DNA from: Devosia nanyangense
Lineage (GTDB): Bacteria; Pseudomonadota; Alphaproteobacteria; Rhizobiales; Devosiaceae
Direction of reading: 5' to 3'
Assembly (NCBI GenBank): GCA_016213505.1
Contig: JACRAF010000015.1
Coordinates: 46,561 to 110,560, forward strand
Length of the DNA: 64,000 nt
Shown one piece after another: positions 34,745 through 44,873 of the stretch. The notes under the pieces are model-generated. The model worked only from the letters and a program-made list of their open reading frames with translations, had not been told where the DNA came from and did not search any database. The stretch's first letter is position 1. Every line of letters begins with the position of its first letter. The translations under genes were made by a program, and so were the position numbers.

Positions 34745-35632
34745 TCAGAACATCAAATTCCACTCGGCGGGTTCGGCGCCGATCTTGCCGGTGGGGCTGT
34801 CGAGCGCTTCGATGCGGTAGCGGTCTTCGGCGTCGAGGCGAAAATCGAAGACGTCGAAGTTCTCCTTGATGCGCGCCGGCTCGGCCGATTTGGGGTTGAG
34901 GATCAGCCCTTCGTCGAGATGCCAGCGGATGATCACCTGGGCCGCCGATTTGCCGTGTTTTGCGGCGATCGCGGCGATGGTGTCGTCGGCGAGCAGCGGC
35001 GGGGCGGTGGCGCGGCCATGCGTCCACCACCAGGCGGTGTTGCCGGTCCCCGGGCCGAGCGGGCTCCAGCCGGCGAGTGCAATGCCGCGCCGCTTGTGAT
35101 AGCCGCGCCGGTCGCGCTGCTGGTAGCGCGGATGCAGCTCGACCTGGTTGACGACAGGGGTGACGCCGGTCTCCTTGATCAGCCGATCGATGTGCACGGG
35201 ATCGAAATTGGAGACGCCGATCGAGCGAATGCGGCCCTCGCCCTTCAGTTCGATCAGCGCCCGCCAGGCCTCGACATATTTGTCCTCGGCCGGCACCGGC
35301 CAGTGGATGAGGAACAGGTCGAGCTCGGTCAGGCCGAGCCGCGTCATGGTCTCGTCGAACGATTGCAGCGCCATGTCTCTGGTATGGGCGGCGTTGCGCA
35401 GCTTCGAGGTGACGAAAAGCTCGGCCCGCGGCACGCCGGACTGGCTGATGGCCTGGCCGATTCCCGCCTCGTTGCCATAGCCTTCGGCGGTATCGATCGA
35501 GCGGTAACCGGCCGCGATGGCCTCGCCGACCAGCCTGGGGCAATCGGCGTCGGCGATCTGCCAGGTGCCGAACCCCAGTTGCGGCATCGCATTGCCATCC
35601 GCCAGCGCGATGCGCGGCACGCCCTCTGCCAT
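34745..35632 (-). CDS. aldo/keto reductase
   Basis: A 295 aa NADPH-dependent aldo/keto reductase of the 2,5-diketo-gluconate reductase type. The catalytic tetrad is present: Asp and Tyr in SIDTAEGYGNE, Lys in FVTSKLRN, His in FLIHWPVP. The cofactor region AQVIIRWHLDEGLILNPKS is normal. It reduces aldehydes or ketoses. It lies downstream of the LacI gene on the same strand with an 84 bp gap, and may be unrelated to it. Confidence 0.9.
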   Translation of the reverse strand: MAEGVPRIALADGNAMPQLGFGTWQIADADCPRLVGEAIAAGYRSIDTAEGYGNEAGIGQAISQSGVPRAELFVTSKLRNAAHTRDMALQSFDETMTRLGLTELDLFLIHWPVPAEDKYVEAWRALIELKGEGRIRSIGVSNFDPVHIDRLIKETGVTPVVNQVELHPRYQQRDRRGYHKRRGIALAGWSPLGPGTGNTAWWWTHGRATAPPLLADDTIAAIAAKHGKSAAQVIIRWHLDEGLILNPKSAEPARIKENFDVFDFRLDAEDRYRIEALDSPTGKIGAEPAEWNLMF

Positions 35633-35716
35633 CCGCCCCTCCCCCGAGTTGCCGGGAGAGCCTGCCAGAAATCCGGGCTTCTGCCTATCGGTATGCGCCG
35701 GCTCCCGGGAGGAACC

Positions 35717-36799
35717 TCAGGCGGTCCGGGCGCGCTTTTCGGCCTTGGTGGCCGCGACGGCGGTGCTGCCGCGGCTGAGGATGGAGAAGCCGACATCGAT
35801 CTGGGTCTTGGCCGGACGCTTGCCCGAGCCGCGGACGATCTCGAGGATCGTCTCGGCGGCCCAGGTGCCCATCTTCAGCCGTTCGGTCGAGACCGTGCTC
35901 AGGGTCGGCACCGAGGCGACGCAGAAATCGAGATCGTTGAAGCCGATGACGGCGACATCGTCGGGCACGCGGATGCCGCGACGCTGGCACTCGAACAGCA
36001 CCCCGAGCGCCAGATCGTCGTTGCAGGTGAACACCGCCGAGACGTCCGGGACCCGCGCCAGCACTTCCGCGAACAGCGTTCCACCCATTTCGATGTCGGA
36101 GGGCCTGGGCTGCAGCGCCACCAATCCCTCGCTCGACAGCCCCAGTTCGTCCATGGCGCGCTGGTAGCCGGCGTGGCGGCGGCGGGCGCGCGGATCGGCG
36201 CGGGCGGTCAGATGGGCGATCTTGCGATGCCCCTGCTCGTAGAGATAGCGCACGGCGGCGGCGCCGGCAGCAGTGTGATCGAGACCGATATTGAGGTCGA
36301 TCGGGTCGTCGGTGATGTCCATGGTCTGCACCACCGGGACGCCGGAATGGCGCAACAGGTCGCGCGAGCGCTCGGTCTGATCGACGCCGGCGATGATGAT
36401 CGCCTCGGGGTGATAGCCGAGCAGCGTCTGGATCGCCTTCTCCTCGAGTTGATCGGAGTAGCGGACATTGCTCACCAGCACCTGAAAGCCGGCCGGATTG
36501 AGCACGTCCTGGATGGCGCCCAGATAATCGTCGAAAACGCCGTTGGTCAGCGACGGGACGATGACGCCGACGATCTGGGTGCGGGTCGAGGCGAGCGCGC
36601 TCGCCAGGTGGTTGGGGATGTAGTTGAGCAGGCGGACCGCCGCATCGATGCGCTGGCGCAAATCCTCCGACACCATCTCGGGATGCCGGAGGGCGCGGGA
36701 TACCGTCACCGGACTGACGCCGGCACGGCGCGCGACGTCCGACAAGGTCGCGCGGCGCTTGCTGTTCAAATTCACCCCCGAATATCTCGGCTCTTTCAT
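35717..36799 (-). CDS. LacI family transcriptional regulator
   Basis: A 360 aa repressor. The N-terminal helix-turn-helix reads ATLSDVARRAGVSPVTVSRALRHPEMVSE with the hinge helix region NYIPNHLASALAS; the rest is a periplasmic-binding-protein-like sugar domain (VGVIVPSLTNGVFDDYL, VFTCNDDLALGVLFEC). The ATG at 36799 has GGAGCG upstream. It is divergent from the sugar importer operon and probably represses it via the operator at 36866. Confidence 0.92.
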   Translation of the reverse strand: MKEPRYSGVNLNSKRRATLSDVARRAGVSPVTVSRALRHPEMVSEDLRQRIDAAVRLLNYIPNHLASALASTRTQIVGVIVPSLTNGVFDDYLGAIQDVLNPAGFQVLVSNVRYSDQLEEKAIQTLLGYHPEAIIIAGVDQTERSRDLLRHSGVPVVQTMDITDDPIDLNIGLDHTAAGAAAVRYLYEQGHRKIAHLTARADPRARRRHAGYQRAMDELGLSSEGLVALQPRPSDIEMGGTLFAEVLARVPDVSAVFTCNDDLALGVLFECQRRGIRVPDDVAVIGFNDLDFCVASVPTLSTVSTERLKMGTWAAETILEIVRGSGKRPAKTQIDVGFSILSRGSTAVAATKAEKRARTA

Positions 36800-36865
36800 A
36801 AACGCTCCGCCGGCTCGGCGTAACAGGGATTTTGCCGCACATCTGATAGCGCAATCATGGGCGAT

Positions 36866-36879
36866 TGACAGCGCTTTCA
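36866..36879. promoter_or_regulatory. LacI-type operator
   Basis: TGACAGCGCTTTCA is a palindrome around AGCGCT with a single mismatched pair, the form usual for LacI-family operators. It lies between the divergent lacI-type and sugar importer genes, 67 bp from the regulator start and 151 bp from the importer start. Confidence 0.6.
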
Positions 36880-37029
36880 TTTGCTCCTAGCGTCCGGCTG
36901 GGGAGTGAAAATACCAGGCATCCCGGCCTTGGGAGCGGCTCGGAAAGTGGGGCGGCTCGCGACCGGCGAAGCTATGGCGAAACCCCTCCCCGCTCCGATC
37001 GAAATCGGAATCCATGGGAGGATGACATC

Positions 37030-38169
37030 GTGAAATCGAGTACGCTTCTGACACTGGCCGCCGGCGCCGCGACGGCGATGCTGATGGCGTTTGCTGTGGG
37101 CCCTGCGCAAGCTGAGGGTCCCGAAATCGTCGCCGGCCCGTCCGACGACGCGGCCTGCTACGTGCCGTGGACCGCCGACACGCAGTACTTCAAGTTCCCG
37201 GCCAAGAGCGGGCCGTTCCGCGTCGCGCTCGCCAACGGCTACATCGCCAACACCTGGCGCATCCAGATGATCCAGACGGCAAAGGCCTATGCGGCCCAGC
37301 CGGACGTCGCGGCCAAGCTCAAGGAATTCAAGGTCGTCTCGACCGGTGAAGACGTCGCCGCGCAGATCGCGGCGATCAACAACTTCATCGATTCCGGCTA
37401 CGACGCCATCGTCGTCAACGCCCAGAACCCGTCGGCCTTCGGGCCGGTGATCGATCGCGCCAAGGAAGCCGGCGTGATCCTCGTCGCCTTCGACAACATC
37501 CTCGACACCACCGACGCGATCAACGTCAACGTCGACCAGGAGGGCCTCGGCGTGCTCTGGGCGAACTGGCTGATCAACAAGATCCCCAACGGCGGCAAGG
37601 TCCTCGAAGTGCGCGGCGTCGCCGGCACCTCGGTCGATACCGATCGCCACGCAGGTATCCACGAGACGCTCGATGCTTCGGGCAAGAAGTGGGACGTCGT
37701 CGAGGTCGTGGGCAAGTGGGACGACGGCACGGCCCAGAAGGCCACCGCCGACGCCATCGCCGTCAGCGGCCACTTCGACGGCATCACCGCGCAGGGGGGC
37801 GACACCGGCGTGGTGCAGGCGATGATCGACGCCAAGCACCCGATGGTGCCGTTCGGCGGCGAGACCGAGAACGGCTTCCGCAAGTTCTGCGGCTCGATGA
37901 ACAAGGACGGTCTCGTCTGCTCGTCGGCGGGAACCGGCCCGGCCCAGGTCGCGGTCGCCATCAAGACGGCGATCGATGCGCTCGAGGGCAAGGTCGTGCC
38001 GCAGTCGGTACGGCTGCCGCTCGCGATCGTCGAGGACCCCGACTTCAAGGACGGCGAGAACTACTATTCCGACCAGTCCGACAACTTCTTCGTCGGCAAC
38101 TCCTTCCCGACCTGCGGCATCAACTTCACCGCCCAGGAAATCATGGGGCAGAGCAAGGAAGACAAGTAA
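37030..38169 (+). CDS. sugar ABC importer substrate-binding protein
   Basis: A 379 aa periplasmic binding protein, starting at a GTG behind GGGAGG. The Sec signal peptide ends at VGPAQA|EG. It is a type I (RbsB-like) sugar binder: FRVALANGYIANTWRIQMIQ, VVSTGEDVAAQIAAINNFI, DAIVVNAQNP and DRHAGIHETL are typical blocks. It is the first gene of the importer operon; a stable hairpin follows, a common way to raise its level over that of the membrane parts. Given the mannosidase and hexosaminidase next to it, mannose-, GlcNAc- or glycan-derived sugar is a plausible ligand, by inference. Confidence 0.9.
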   Translation: MKSSTLLTLAAGAATAMLMAFAVGPAQAEGPEIVAGPSDDAACYVPWTADTQYFKFPAKSGPFRVALANGYIANTWRIQMIQTAKAYAAQPDVAAKLKEFKVVSTGEDVAAQIAAINNFIDSGYDAIVVNAQNPSAFGPVIDRAKEAGVILVAFDNILDTTDAINVNVDQEGLGVLWANWLINKIPNGGKVLEVRGVAGTSVDTDRHAGIHETLDASGKKWDVVEVVGKWDDGTAQKATADAIAVSGHFDGITAQGGDTGVVQAMIDAKHPMVPFGGETENGFRKFCGSMNKDGLVCSSAGTGPAQVAVAIKTAIDALEGKVVPQSVRLPLAIVEDPDFKDGENYYSDQSDNFFVGNSFPTCGINFTAQEIMGQSKEDK

Positions 38170-38191
38170 GCATCGCTGCTTCCCAAATCCG

Positions 38192-38216
38192 CCGCGGGGG
38201 ATATTCTCCCCCGCGG
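38192..38216 (+). terminator. hairpin between binding protein and ATPase genes
   Basis: CCGCGGGGGA (38192-38201) pairs perfectly with TCCCCCGCGG (38207-38216) around a 5 nt loop. No T run follows, so it is more likely a 3' stabiliser or partial attenuator than a full terminator. Confidence 0.6.
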
Positions 38217-38242
38217 TGTCTTGTCTGAGGGGCCCAGAGACA

Positions 38243-39793
38243 ATGGACGCGACTAACCCGCTCTTCCGCATGGAAGGGATTTCCAAGCGCTATGGCGGCG
38301 TACGGGCACTGGAGAGGGCCGAGCTGACCGTGCATGCCGGCCGCGTGCACGCCATCCTCGGCGAAAACGGCGCCGGCAAATCTACCCTGATCAAGATCAT
38401 GGCCGGAGTGGTCGCGCCCGACGAGGGCCGCATGCTGCTCGACGGCCGCGAGGTGACCTTTCCCGATCCTGCCGCGGCCAACGCCGCCGGTATCGTCTGC
38501 GTCTTCCAGGAATTGTCGCTGATCCCCGAGCTCTCGGTGGCCGACAACATCATCGTCTCCCATCCCCCGACCCGGCTGGGAATGATCGACCGGCGGGCGC
38601 AGCGCGGGCTCGCCGAGGAGGCGCTGGCGCGGGCCGGGGGTGGCGACATTCATCCCTCTACACTCATCAAGGACCTGTCGCTCAGCCGCCGGCAGATCGT
38701 CGAGATCGCCAAGGCGCTGGCGCGCAAGCCGCGGGTGCTGATCCTCGACGAGGCGACGTCGGCCCTCTCGGCCTCCGACGTCGAGAGCGTGTTCGGCGTG
38801 ATCAGACGGCTGCGCGACGACGGCGTCGCGCACCTCTACATTTCGCACCGCATGCACGAGATCGCGGAGCTCGCCGACACCTGCACGGTGTTCCGCAACG
38901 GCCGCAACGTCGCGACCTACGAGGCCCGCACCAAGACCGACGAGCAGGTCGTCGAGCTGATGATCGGACGCGAATATCACAACGTGTTCCCGCCCAAGCC
39001 GCCGCGGCCGGAAGGCAAAAAGCCGATGCTCGAGGTGAAGAACTTGACCTGGAGCCCAAGGCTCAACGGCGTATCGCTCGACGTTTCGGCCGGCGAGATC
39101 GTCGGGCTCGGCGGGCTCGACGGCCAGGGGCAGCGCGAATTGCTGCTGGCGCTGTTCGGCGTGCTGCGCGGCGCCTCCGGCGACATCCTCGTCGACGGCC
39201 AGCCGGTGTCGATCAACTCGCCGCGCGAGGCCAAGGCCGACCGGATCGGCATGGCGCTGATCCCCGAGGACCGCAAGACCGAGGGTCTGATGCTGCCGAT
39301 GGCGGTCCGGGACAATCTTTCGTTCGCGGCAATGTCGCTGTTTTCGAGGGGCGGCATCATCGACCGCAGCGCCGAGCGGCGGGCGATCGACGAAGTAATC
39401 AAGCTGCTGGCGATCAAGACCGACGGCATCGCGGTGCCGGCCGGCTCTCTGTCGGGCGGCAACCAGCAGAAGGTGGTGATCGCCAAATGGCTGATGCGCA
39501 AGCCGCGCATCATCCTGCTCAACGATCCGACCCGCGGCATCGACGTGGGCACCAAGCAGGAGCTCTATCAGCTCCTGCGCAAGCTCGCCGACGCCGGCGC
39601 GGCGATCATCCTCTATTCGACCGACTATGACGAGCTGATCGGCTGCTGCGACAAGGTGCTGGTGATGTATGACGGCGCGGTCAAGCGCATGCTCGCCGGC
39701 ACCGAGATCACCGAGAAGGCGCTGATCGCCAGTGCCCTCAACATCGATGCCGATCTCAAGGGAGCGGGCGCCATGCGTCCGGCGGCGCAATGA
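38243..39793 (+). CDS. sugar ABC importer ATPase (RbsA-like, two cassettes)
   Basis: A 516 aa double-cassette ATPase of the carbohydrate class 2 type. NBD1 has the Walker A GENGAGKST at about residue 40, a signature LSLSRRQIVEIAKAL and Walker B VLILDEATSAL; NBD2 has a degenerate Walker A (GLDGQGQRELLLALF, usual in this family) and LSGGNQQKVVIAKWL. It energises the two permeases downstream. Its stop overlaps the first permease ATG (ATGA at 39790). Confidence 0.93.
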   Translation: MDATNPLFRMEGISKRYGGVRALERAELTVHAGRVHAILGENGAGKSTLIKIMAGVVAPDEGRMLLDGREVTFPDPAAANAAGIVCVFQELSLIPELSVADNIIVSHPPTRLGMIDRRAQRGLAEEALARAGGGDIHPSTLIKDLSLSRRQIVEIAKALARKPRVLILDEATSALSASDVESVFGVIRRLRDDGVAHLYISHRMHEIAELADTCTVFRNGRNVATYEARTKTDEQVVELMIGREYHNVFPPKPPRPEGKKPMLEVKNLTWSPRLNGVSLDVSAGEIVGLGGLDGQGQRELLLALFGVLRGASGDILVDGQPVSINSPREAKADRIGMALIPEDRKTEGLMLPMAVRDNLSFAAMSLFSRGGIIDRSAERRAIDEVIKLLAIKTDGIAVPAGSLSGGNQQKVVIAKWLMRKPRIILLNDPTRGIDVGTKQELYQLLRKLADAGAAIILYSTDYDELIGCCDKVLVMYDGAVKRMLAGTEITEKALIASALNIDADLKGAGAMRPAAQ

Positions 39794-40833
39794 GCGAGTG
39801 GCGCTTCTGGTTCAACAGCCAGCGCGGCACCCTGCTGGCGCTCGCGATCTTCATCCTGACGTTCGCCATCTACCTCGCCAACCATCCGGCGATCGTCAAC
39901 AACGGCCTGACCGTGCAGGGCGTCGGAAACGTCGTACAGACTGCCGCCAACAAGGGCATCCTCCTCGCGCTCATCGCCATCGCGCAGACCTTCGTCGTGC
40001 TGACGGCGGGCATCGACCTGTCGGTGGGCATGATCTTCGTGCTCTGCAACGTCGTCGCCTCGTTCGTGGTGGTGAACAATCTCGGCGCCGCCTGGGGCTT
40101 CGATCTCGGGCCGGTGTTCGGGCCGGCGGTGGGCATCGTCCTCGTGCTGCTGGTCGGCATCGCCTGCGGGGCGGTCAACGGCGCCATCGTGATCTTCGGC
40201 CGTCTGCAGCCGATCGTCGCCACCATCGCGACATCAGCGGTGTTCTTCGGCATTGCGCTGTGGATGCGGCCGCAGCCTGGCGCGACGCCGGAGTTCGCCA
40301 AGGCGCTGGGCAAGGTCATGCTCAGCAAGGTCAACGGCGTCATTCCGGCGAGCATGGTGTTCCTCCTGATCGTGGTGGTCCTGCTGTGGATTCCTTATCG
40401 CCGCTCGGTACTGGGACGGGCGACTTATGCCGTCGGCTCCTCGGAGGCCGCGGCCTATATGTCGGGCATGCCGATCAGGAGTGCCAAGTTCCTCGCCTAT
40501 GTGTGGTCGGGCCTGTTCTCCGGCCTGGGCGGGCTCTACATCACCTTCGTTACATCTTCGGGGCAGGCCGACCAGGCGGCGGCGGGGACCTATACGCTCA
40601 ACTCCATCGCCGCGGTGGTGCTGGGCGGCGTGTCGCTGTTCGGCGGCCGCGGCAGCGCCGTGGGGGCGGTCTTCGGCGCCCTCGCCTTCCTCACCATCAA
40701 GGACCTGATGTTCGTGCTCAACGTCGATCCACTCTGGCAGCCGCTGCTGCAGGGCGTGATCCTGCTGATTGCCGTGAGCATCGGCTCGGCGCGCCTGTTC
40801 CAAGTGCGCAACCGCCTCGAACTTTTCGGCTGA
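39790..40833 (+). CDS. sugar ABC importer permease 1 (RbsC-like)
   Basis: A 347 aa membrane permease with about eight to ten helices. The hallmark AGIDLSVGMIFVLCNV segment and the C-terminal VVLGGVSLFGGRGSAVGAVFGAL are typical of ribose/xylose-type permeases. It overlaps the ATPase gene by four bases and is followed after five bases by a second permease. Confidence 0.92.
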   Translation: MSEWRFWFNSQRGTLLALAIFILTFAIYLANHPAIVNNGLTVQGVGNVVQTAANKGILLALIAIAQTFVVLTAGIDLSVGMIFVLCNVVASFVVVNNLGAAWGFDLGPVFGPAVGIVLVLLVGIACGAVNGAIVIFGRLQPIVATIATSAVFFGIALWMRPQPGATPEFAKALGKVMLSKVNGVIPASMVFLLIVVVLLWIPYRRSVLGRATYAVGSSEAAAYMSGMPIRSAKFLAYVWSGLFSGLGGLYITFVTSSGQADQAAAGTYTLNSIAAVVLGGVSLFGGRGSAVGAVFGALAFLTIKDLMFVLNVDPLWQPLLQGVILLIAVSIGSARLFQVRNRLELFG

Positions 40834-40838
40834 TCGCA

Positions 40839-41816
40839 ATGACCGACCAAACCACCGACGTCCCCGTTCGACTTTCCTTCCGCCAGCGGCTCAACGTGCC
40901 GGTGGTCACTGCCTTCGGCTGTATCGTGCTCCTCCTGGTGGTGGGCTCGATCTACTCGCCCAACTTCCTGTCGCCGGAATATCTGCTGCAGCAGCTCAAG
41001 GTCGGAGCGTTCCTCGGCATCATCGCCACGGGCATGATGGTGGTGATCCTGCTCGGCCAGATCGATCTCAGCGTGCCGTGGACGGTAACGCTGGGCGCGA
41101 TGATGGCCTCGGCCGCGACCGCCTATGGTCCGATGGGCGAAGTGGCAGCGATCCCCTTCGGCATCCTCTGCGGCCTGCTGATCGGACTCCTCAACGGCGT
41201 TGCCGTGGCCTATCTGCGCATCCCCTCGATGATCATCACGCTCGCCGTCAACGCGGTCGCGCAGGGCCTGATGGTCGCCTATAGCGGCGGCTTCTCGCCG
41301 CAGGATTCGGCGTCGCCGGCCATGAAGTTCATCGGCGCGCAGTCAACGCTGGGGGTCCCGCACGCCGTGGTCGTCTGGATCATCGTCGGCGGCCTCGCGG
41401 TCTTCCTCCTCACCCGCACCACCTTCGGCCGCGCCATTTACGGCATCGGCAACAAGGAATCGGCGGCTTATCTCAGCGGCGTGCCGACCCAGCGCGTGGT
41501 GGTCGCCGCCTTTGCACTGTGCGGCGCCCTCGCGGCATTCGGCGGCGTCCTGCTCGCGGGCTATGCCGGCAAAGCGGCGCAATCTATGGGCGACGCCTAT
41601 CTGCTGCCGGCGATCGCAGCCGTGGTCTTGGGCGGCACATCGATCCTGGGCGGCCGCGGGTCGTACCTGGGGACCATTGCCGGCGTCATCCTCATTACGC
41701 TCTTGCAGTCGATCCTCAGCGTCATGCAGATCGCCGAGTTCGGCCGGCAGATCATCTATGGCGTGATCATCGTCGCCATGCTGCTGCTCTATGGGCGGGA
41801 CCAGAAGCTGCGCTAG
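40839..41816 (+). CDS. sugar ABC importer permease 2 (RbsC-like)
   Basis: A 325 aa paralogue of the preceding permease with the matching LLGQIDLSVPWTVTLGAMM and VVLGGTSILGGRGSYLGTIAG blocks. Two different permease genes imply a heterodimeric channel. It ends 17 bp before the convergent alpha-mannosidase gene. Confidence 0.92.
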   Translation: MTDQTTDVPVRLSFRQRLNVPVVTAFGCIVLLLVVGSIYSPNFLSPEYLLQQLKVGAFLGIIATGMMVVILLGQIDLSVPWTVTLGAMMASAATAYGPMGEVAAIPFGILCGLLIGLLNGVAVAYLRIPSMIITLAVNAVAQGLMVAYSGGFSPQDSASPAMKFIGAQSTLGVPHAVVVWIIVGGLAVFLLTRTTFGRAIYGIGNKESAAYLSGVPTQRVVVAAFALCGALAAFGGVLLAGYAGKAAQSMGDAYLLPAIAAVVLGGTSILGGRGSYLGTIAGVILITLLQSILSVMQIAEFGRQIIYGVIIVAMLLLYGRDQKLR

Positions 41817-41833
41817 ATCCGACCGGCCGGGAG

Positions 41834-44800
41834 CTAGCGGCGCAGCCGCCAGCTCCTGACCTCGAACGGCATCAGCGCTGCCGGCGCGTCGCGCCGCTGT
41901 GGCTCTTCCATGATGGTCACCGGCTCGGCCCTCCAGCCTTCCGCGCTCACCACAAAATCGCCGCGGCGGCCGGCCGGTTCGTAGACGCGGAAGATCAGCC
42001 CGGCGCCGTCCTCGGCCGGCTTCAGGCCGGAAAACGCGGCGGGAATGCCGGCGACGCTCAGCGGCGTCGTCGTGCCGAGCGCGAGGCCGGTCACCTCGGT
42101 GACCAGCAGCGGCTGGTTGAGGTCCTCGGCCTCCTCGCGGACGCCGCCTTCGTGCCAGTCGCCAGTATGCGGCAAGAGCGCATAGGCAAAGCTCTGGGTG
42201 CCCTCGTCGGCCAGCGGATCGGGGTAGATCGGCGAGCGCAGCAGCGACAGGCCGAGCACGTTGCCGCGCACGCTATGGCCGTACTTGCCGGTGTTGAGCA
42301 GCGCCACGCCGAAGCCGGTTTCGCTGAGATCGATGAAGCGGTGCGCCGCGGCTTCGAACATCGCCTGGTCCCACGACGTATTGGTGTGGGTCGGCCGCTT
42401 CACCACGCCATTGGCGCATTCGAAGGTGGCGGTCGCGGCGCGGGCGGCGACCGGCGTCAACGTCCTGAGGAACACGCGGCGGTCGTGCCAGTCGAGCGTC
42501 GTCTCGATGTCGAGGCGCGACGAATTGGCGCCGAGCACATAGGTCTGGGTGATGGTCGAAGCGCGGTACTTCCGCACCACCTGGATCGCGGCGCGGTGCG
42601 GCGTGTTCTCGACGAGCGCGATGCTCTCGAGGGCGGTCAGCTGCTCGCCGCGCTCGGCGTAGTCGTCCTCGACATCCCAGGCGTCCCAGTTGCGCGGCTT
42701 GTCGACCGGGTAGGCCCAGAGCTGGTTGCCCGGGCCGGCCAGTGCCTCGCGCCCGCTCGGCTTGTGGAACAGCGACGAGATCGTGCCGTCGGCGGCGATG
42801 GTCGCCTTCAGAACGGCGTTCTCCAGGTGCGTCGCGCTGGCCGACAGACCGGGTGCCGGCACGACGTCGCGGCCGATCACCACGACGCCCAGCGGCGGGA
42901 TGGTGGCCGCGCCGGCGATAACGTGCGACTGTTTCATGGCCAGCGACAGCCGGCGGGTCGTGAGCGAAGGATTGACGACCAGCAGCGCGTCGCCCTCCCC
43001 CTTGGGCAATTGCGCCGCGATGACGCTCAGCGCCGCTTCCTGCGCCGCCTTGCCGGCAGCGATCACCTCGCCGAGCTCGCGCCCGGCATCCTCGTAGACC
43101 TCGCGGATCGAGGAGCCGGGCAGGATGTCGTGGAACTCGTTCTTCAGCACCACGCGCCAGAGCGGCTCGAGCGAGTTTGGCGCCGCGGCGCCGAGCAGAT
43201 GCGCCAGCGAGGCCGCGGTTTCGGCGGTGATCAGCGCGCGCTCGGCCTGCCGGTGCAGACGCTTGACGCCGGACTGGGTGGTGAGCGTGGCGCGATGCAG
43301 CTCGAGATAGATCTCGCCGGACCAGACCGGCAGCTTGGTTTCCTTCGCCGTGGCATGGGCATCCGCAAAATAGTCGGCGACGTGGCCCCAGCGGGCCTTC
43401 GGCAGCACCGGGAAATCGCGCAGCTGCACCTCACGCTCGACCATTTCCGGCGTCACGCCGCCGCCGCCGTCGCCATAACCGACGGCGAGAAGCGAGGTCG
43501 TGTGCAGCGCTTTCGACCTGAAATTGCGCCAGGTCGGAATCGTCGCGCCCGGCTCAAGAACGCCGTTATAACCACCAAGCGGGTTGTCGAAGGTGTGAGC
43601 CAGCACCCGCGATCCGTCGAGCCCTTCCCACCAGAAGAGATCGGCTGGAATCCGGTTCGTCTCGGACCAGTTGACCTTGATGGTGAAAAAGCTCTCGATA
43701 CCGCCCTGCCGGAGCAGCTGCGGCAGGGCGCCGGAGAAACCGAAGCAATCGGGCAGCCAGCACACGGTATGGCGCTTGCCGAAATGTTTCTCGAAATAGC
43801 GCTGGCCGTAGAGGATCTGCCGGGTGAGCGACTCGCCGGTGGGCATATTGGTGTCGGGCTCGACCCACATGCCACCGATGGTCTCCCACTGGCCCGAGGC
43901 GGCGCGCGCCTTGATCGCCTGGAGCAGCGCCGGATCGTCCTCTTCCATCTGCGCGTAATAGTGCGCGGTCGATTGGTTGAAGCGGAACGCGTCCGACGCC
44001 TCCATCAGCGACAGCGCGGTGTGGAACGTTCTTCGCATCTTGCGGCGGGTTTCGGCATAGGGCCAGAGCCAGGCGAGATCGATATGGGCGTGGCCGGTGA
44101 GCAGCAGCTCGCCCTGCGGCGGGTAGCGGCGCTGCAGCGCCTTAAGTTCCGCCACCAGCGCCTCGTGCGCGGCGACGACGCTCTGGCGCTGGCCCTGGTC
44201 GAGCGCGGCCGGGCCGTCGACGAGCGGCGGCAGCTCCCAGATCCGTTGCTGGCCCGGCGAGGGCGCCATGCGCGAAATGTAGGAGTCTGTGTCGGAGGGC
44301 CAGTCGAGGCCGCGCTGCGCCGTCTCGGCCGCCGCCAGCAGGTGCGGCACGACCTCGTGGCCGGCGAGCGCCGAAGAGGCTTCGGCGATCTGGCGCAACA
44401 GCAGCGCGAAGCTCGAGACCGGACCGTCGATCCATTGCAGCACGGCGCGATTGAGTTTTGGGTTGCGCACCGGCACGCCGAACGGTTCGCGCGCCGTCGC
44501 CTCGGCGCTGATCGCCACCTGCCGGTGGCGCAGCGGGAATTCGCGGTGATAGGGATCGATGCCGAACGACACCGCGTCGCGGTTGGGGTAGCTCAGCGTC
44601 ACCAGGCTCTCGCCGCCCAGGTCGAGCACCAGCCGCGTCTCCTCGAGCGGCCAGCGCTCGGGCACCTCGGCGGTGGCGGCGAAGCGGTGCACGCCGTCGC
44701 GCGACGGCCAGGCGCCGCCGACCGCGATTGGGGCGCCATCGATGCTCCAGCCGGTGACGGCGATGGTTTCGCGGGCGCACCAGTAGGTCAGCTCCTCGAG

Positions 44801-44851
44801 CCGGACTTTCAGCCGATCGAGCCGCTGCTGGATGTTCAGTGCCATTGCCAT
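41834..44851 (-). CDS. alpha-mannosidase, glycoside hydrolase family 38
   Basis: A 1005 aa enzyme that releases alpha-linked mannose with retention. The metal site His-Asp is in LTGHAHIDLAWLWPYAETRRK (around residue 270), and the nucleophile Asp is in WLPDCFGFSGALPQLL; the C-terminal beta domains are present, so length is normal for bacterial GH38. No signal peptide is seen, so it acts in the cytosol on imported oligosaccharides. The ATG at 44851 has GGGGG upstream; a further in-frame ATG is at 44845. It lies 22 bp downstream of the aminopeptidase gene in the same operon. Confidence 0.93.
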   Translation of the reverse strand: MAMALNIQQRLDRLKVRLEELTYWCARETIAVTGWSIDGAPIAVGGAWPSRDGVHRFAATAEVPERWPLEETRLVLDLGGESLVTLSYPNRDAVSFGIDPYHREFPLRHRQVAISAEATAREPFGVPVRNPKLNRAVLQWIDGPVSSFALLLRQIAEASSALAGHEVVPHLLAAAETAQRGLDWPSDTDSYISRMAPSPGQQRIWELPPLVDGPAALDQGQRQSVVAAHEALVAELKALQRRYPPQGELLLTGHAHIDLAWLWPYAETRRKMRRTFHTALSLMEASDAFRFNQSTAHYYAQMEEDDPALLQAIKARAASGQWETIGGMWVEPDTNMPTGESLTRQILYGQRYFEKHFGKRHTVCWLPDCFGFSGALPQLLRQGGIESFFTIKVNWSETNRIPADLFWWEGLDGSRVLAHTFDNPLGGYNGVLEPGATIPTWRNFRSKALHTTSLLAVGYGDGGGGVTPEMVEREVQLRDFPVLPKARWGHVADYFADAHATAKETKLPVWSGEIYLELHRATLTTQSGVKRLHRQAERALITAETAASLAHLLGAAAPNSLEPLWRVVLKNEFHDILPGSSIREVYEDAGRELGEVIAAGKAAQEAALSVIAAQLPKGEGDALLVVNPSLTTRRLSLAMKQSHVIAGAATIPPLGVVVIGRDVVPAPGLSASATHLENAVLKATIAADGTISSLFHKPSGREALAGPGNQLWAYPVDKPRNWDAWDVEDDYAERGEQLTALESIALVENTPHRAAIQVVRKYRASTITQTYVLGANSSRLDIETTLDWHDRRVFLRTLTPVAARAATATFECANGVVKRPTHTNTSWDQAMFEAAAHRFIDLSETGFGVALLNTGKYGHSVRGNVLGLSLLRSPIYPDPLADEGTQSFAYALLPHTGDWHEGGVREEAEDLNQPLLVTEVTGLALGTTTPLSVAGIPAAFSGLKPAEDGAGLIFRVYEPAGRRGDFVVSAEGWRAEPVTIMEEPQRRDAPAALMPFEVRSWRLRR

Positions 44852-44873
44852 TTCCCCCGGATCAGAACGCCGT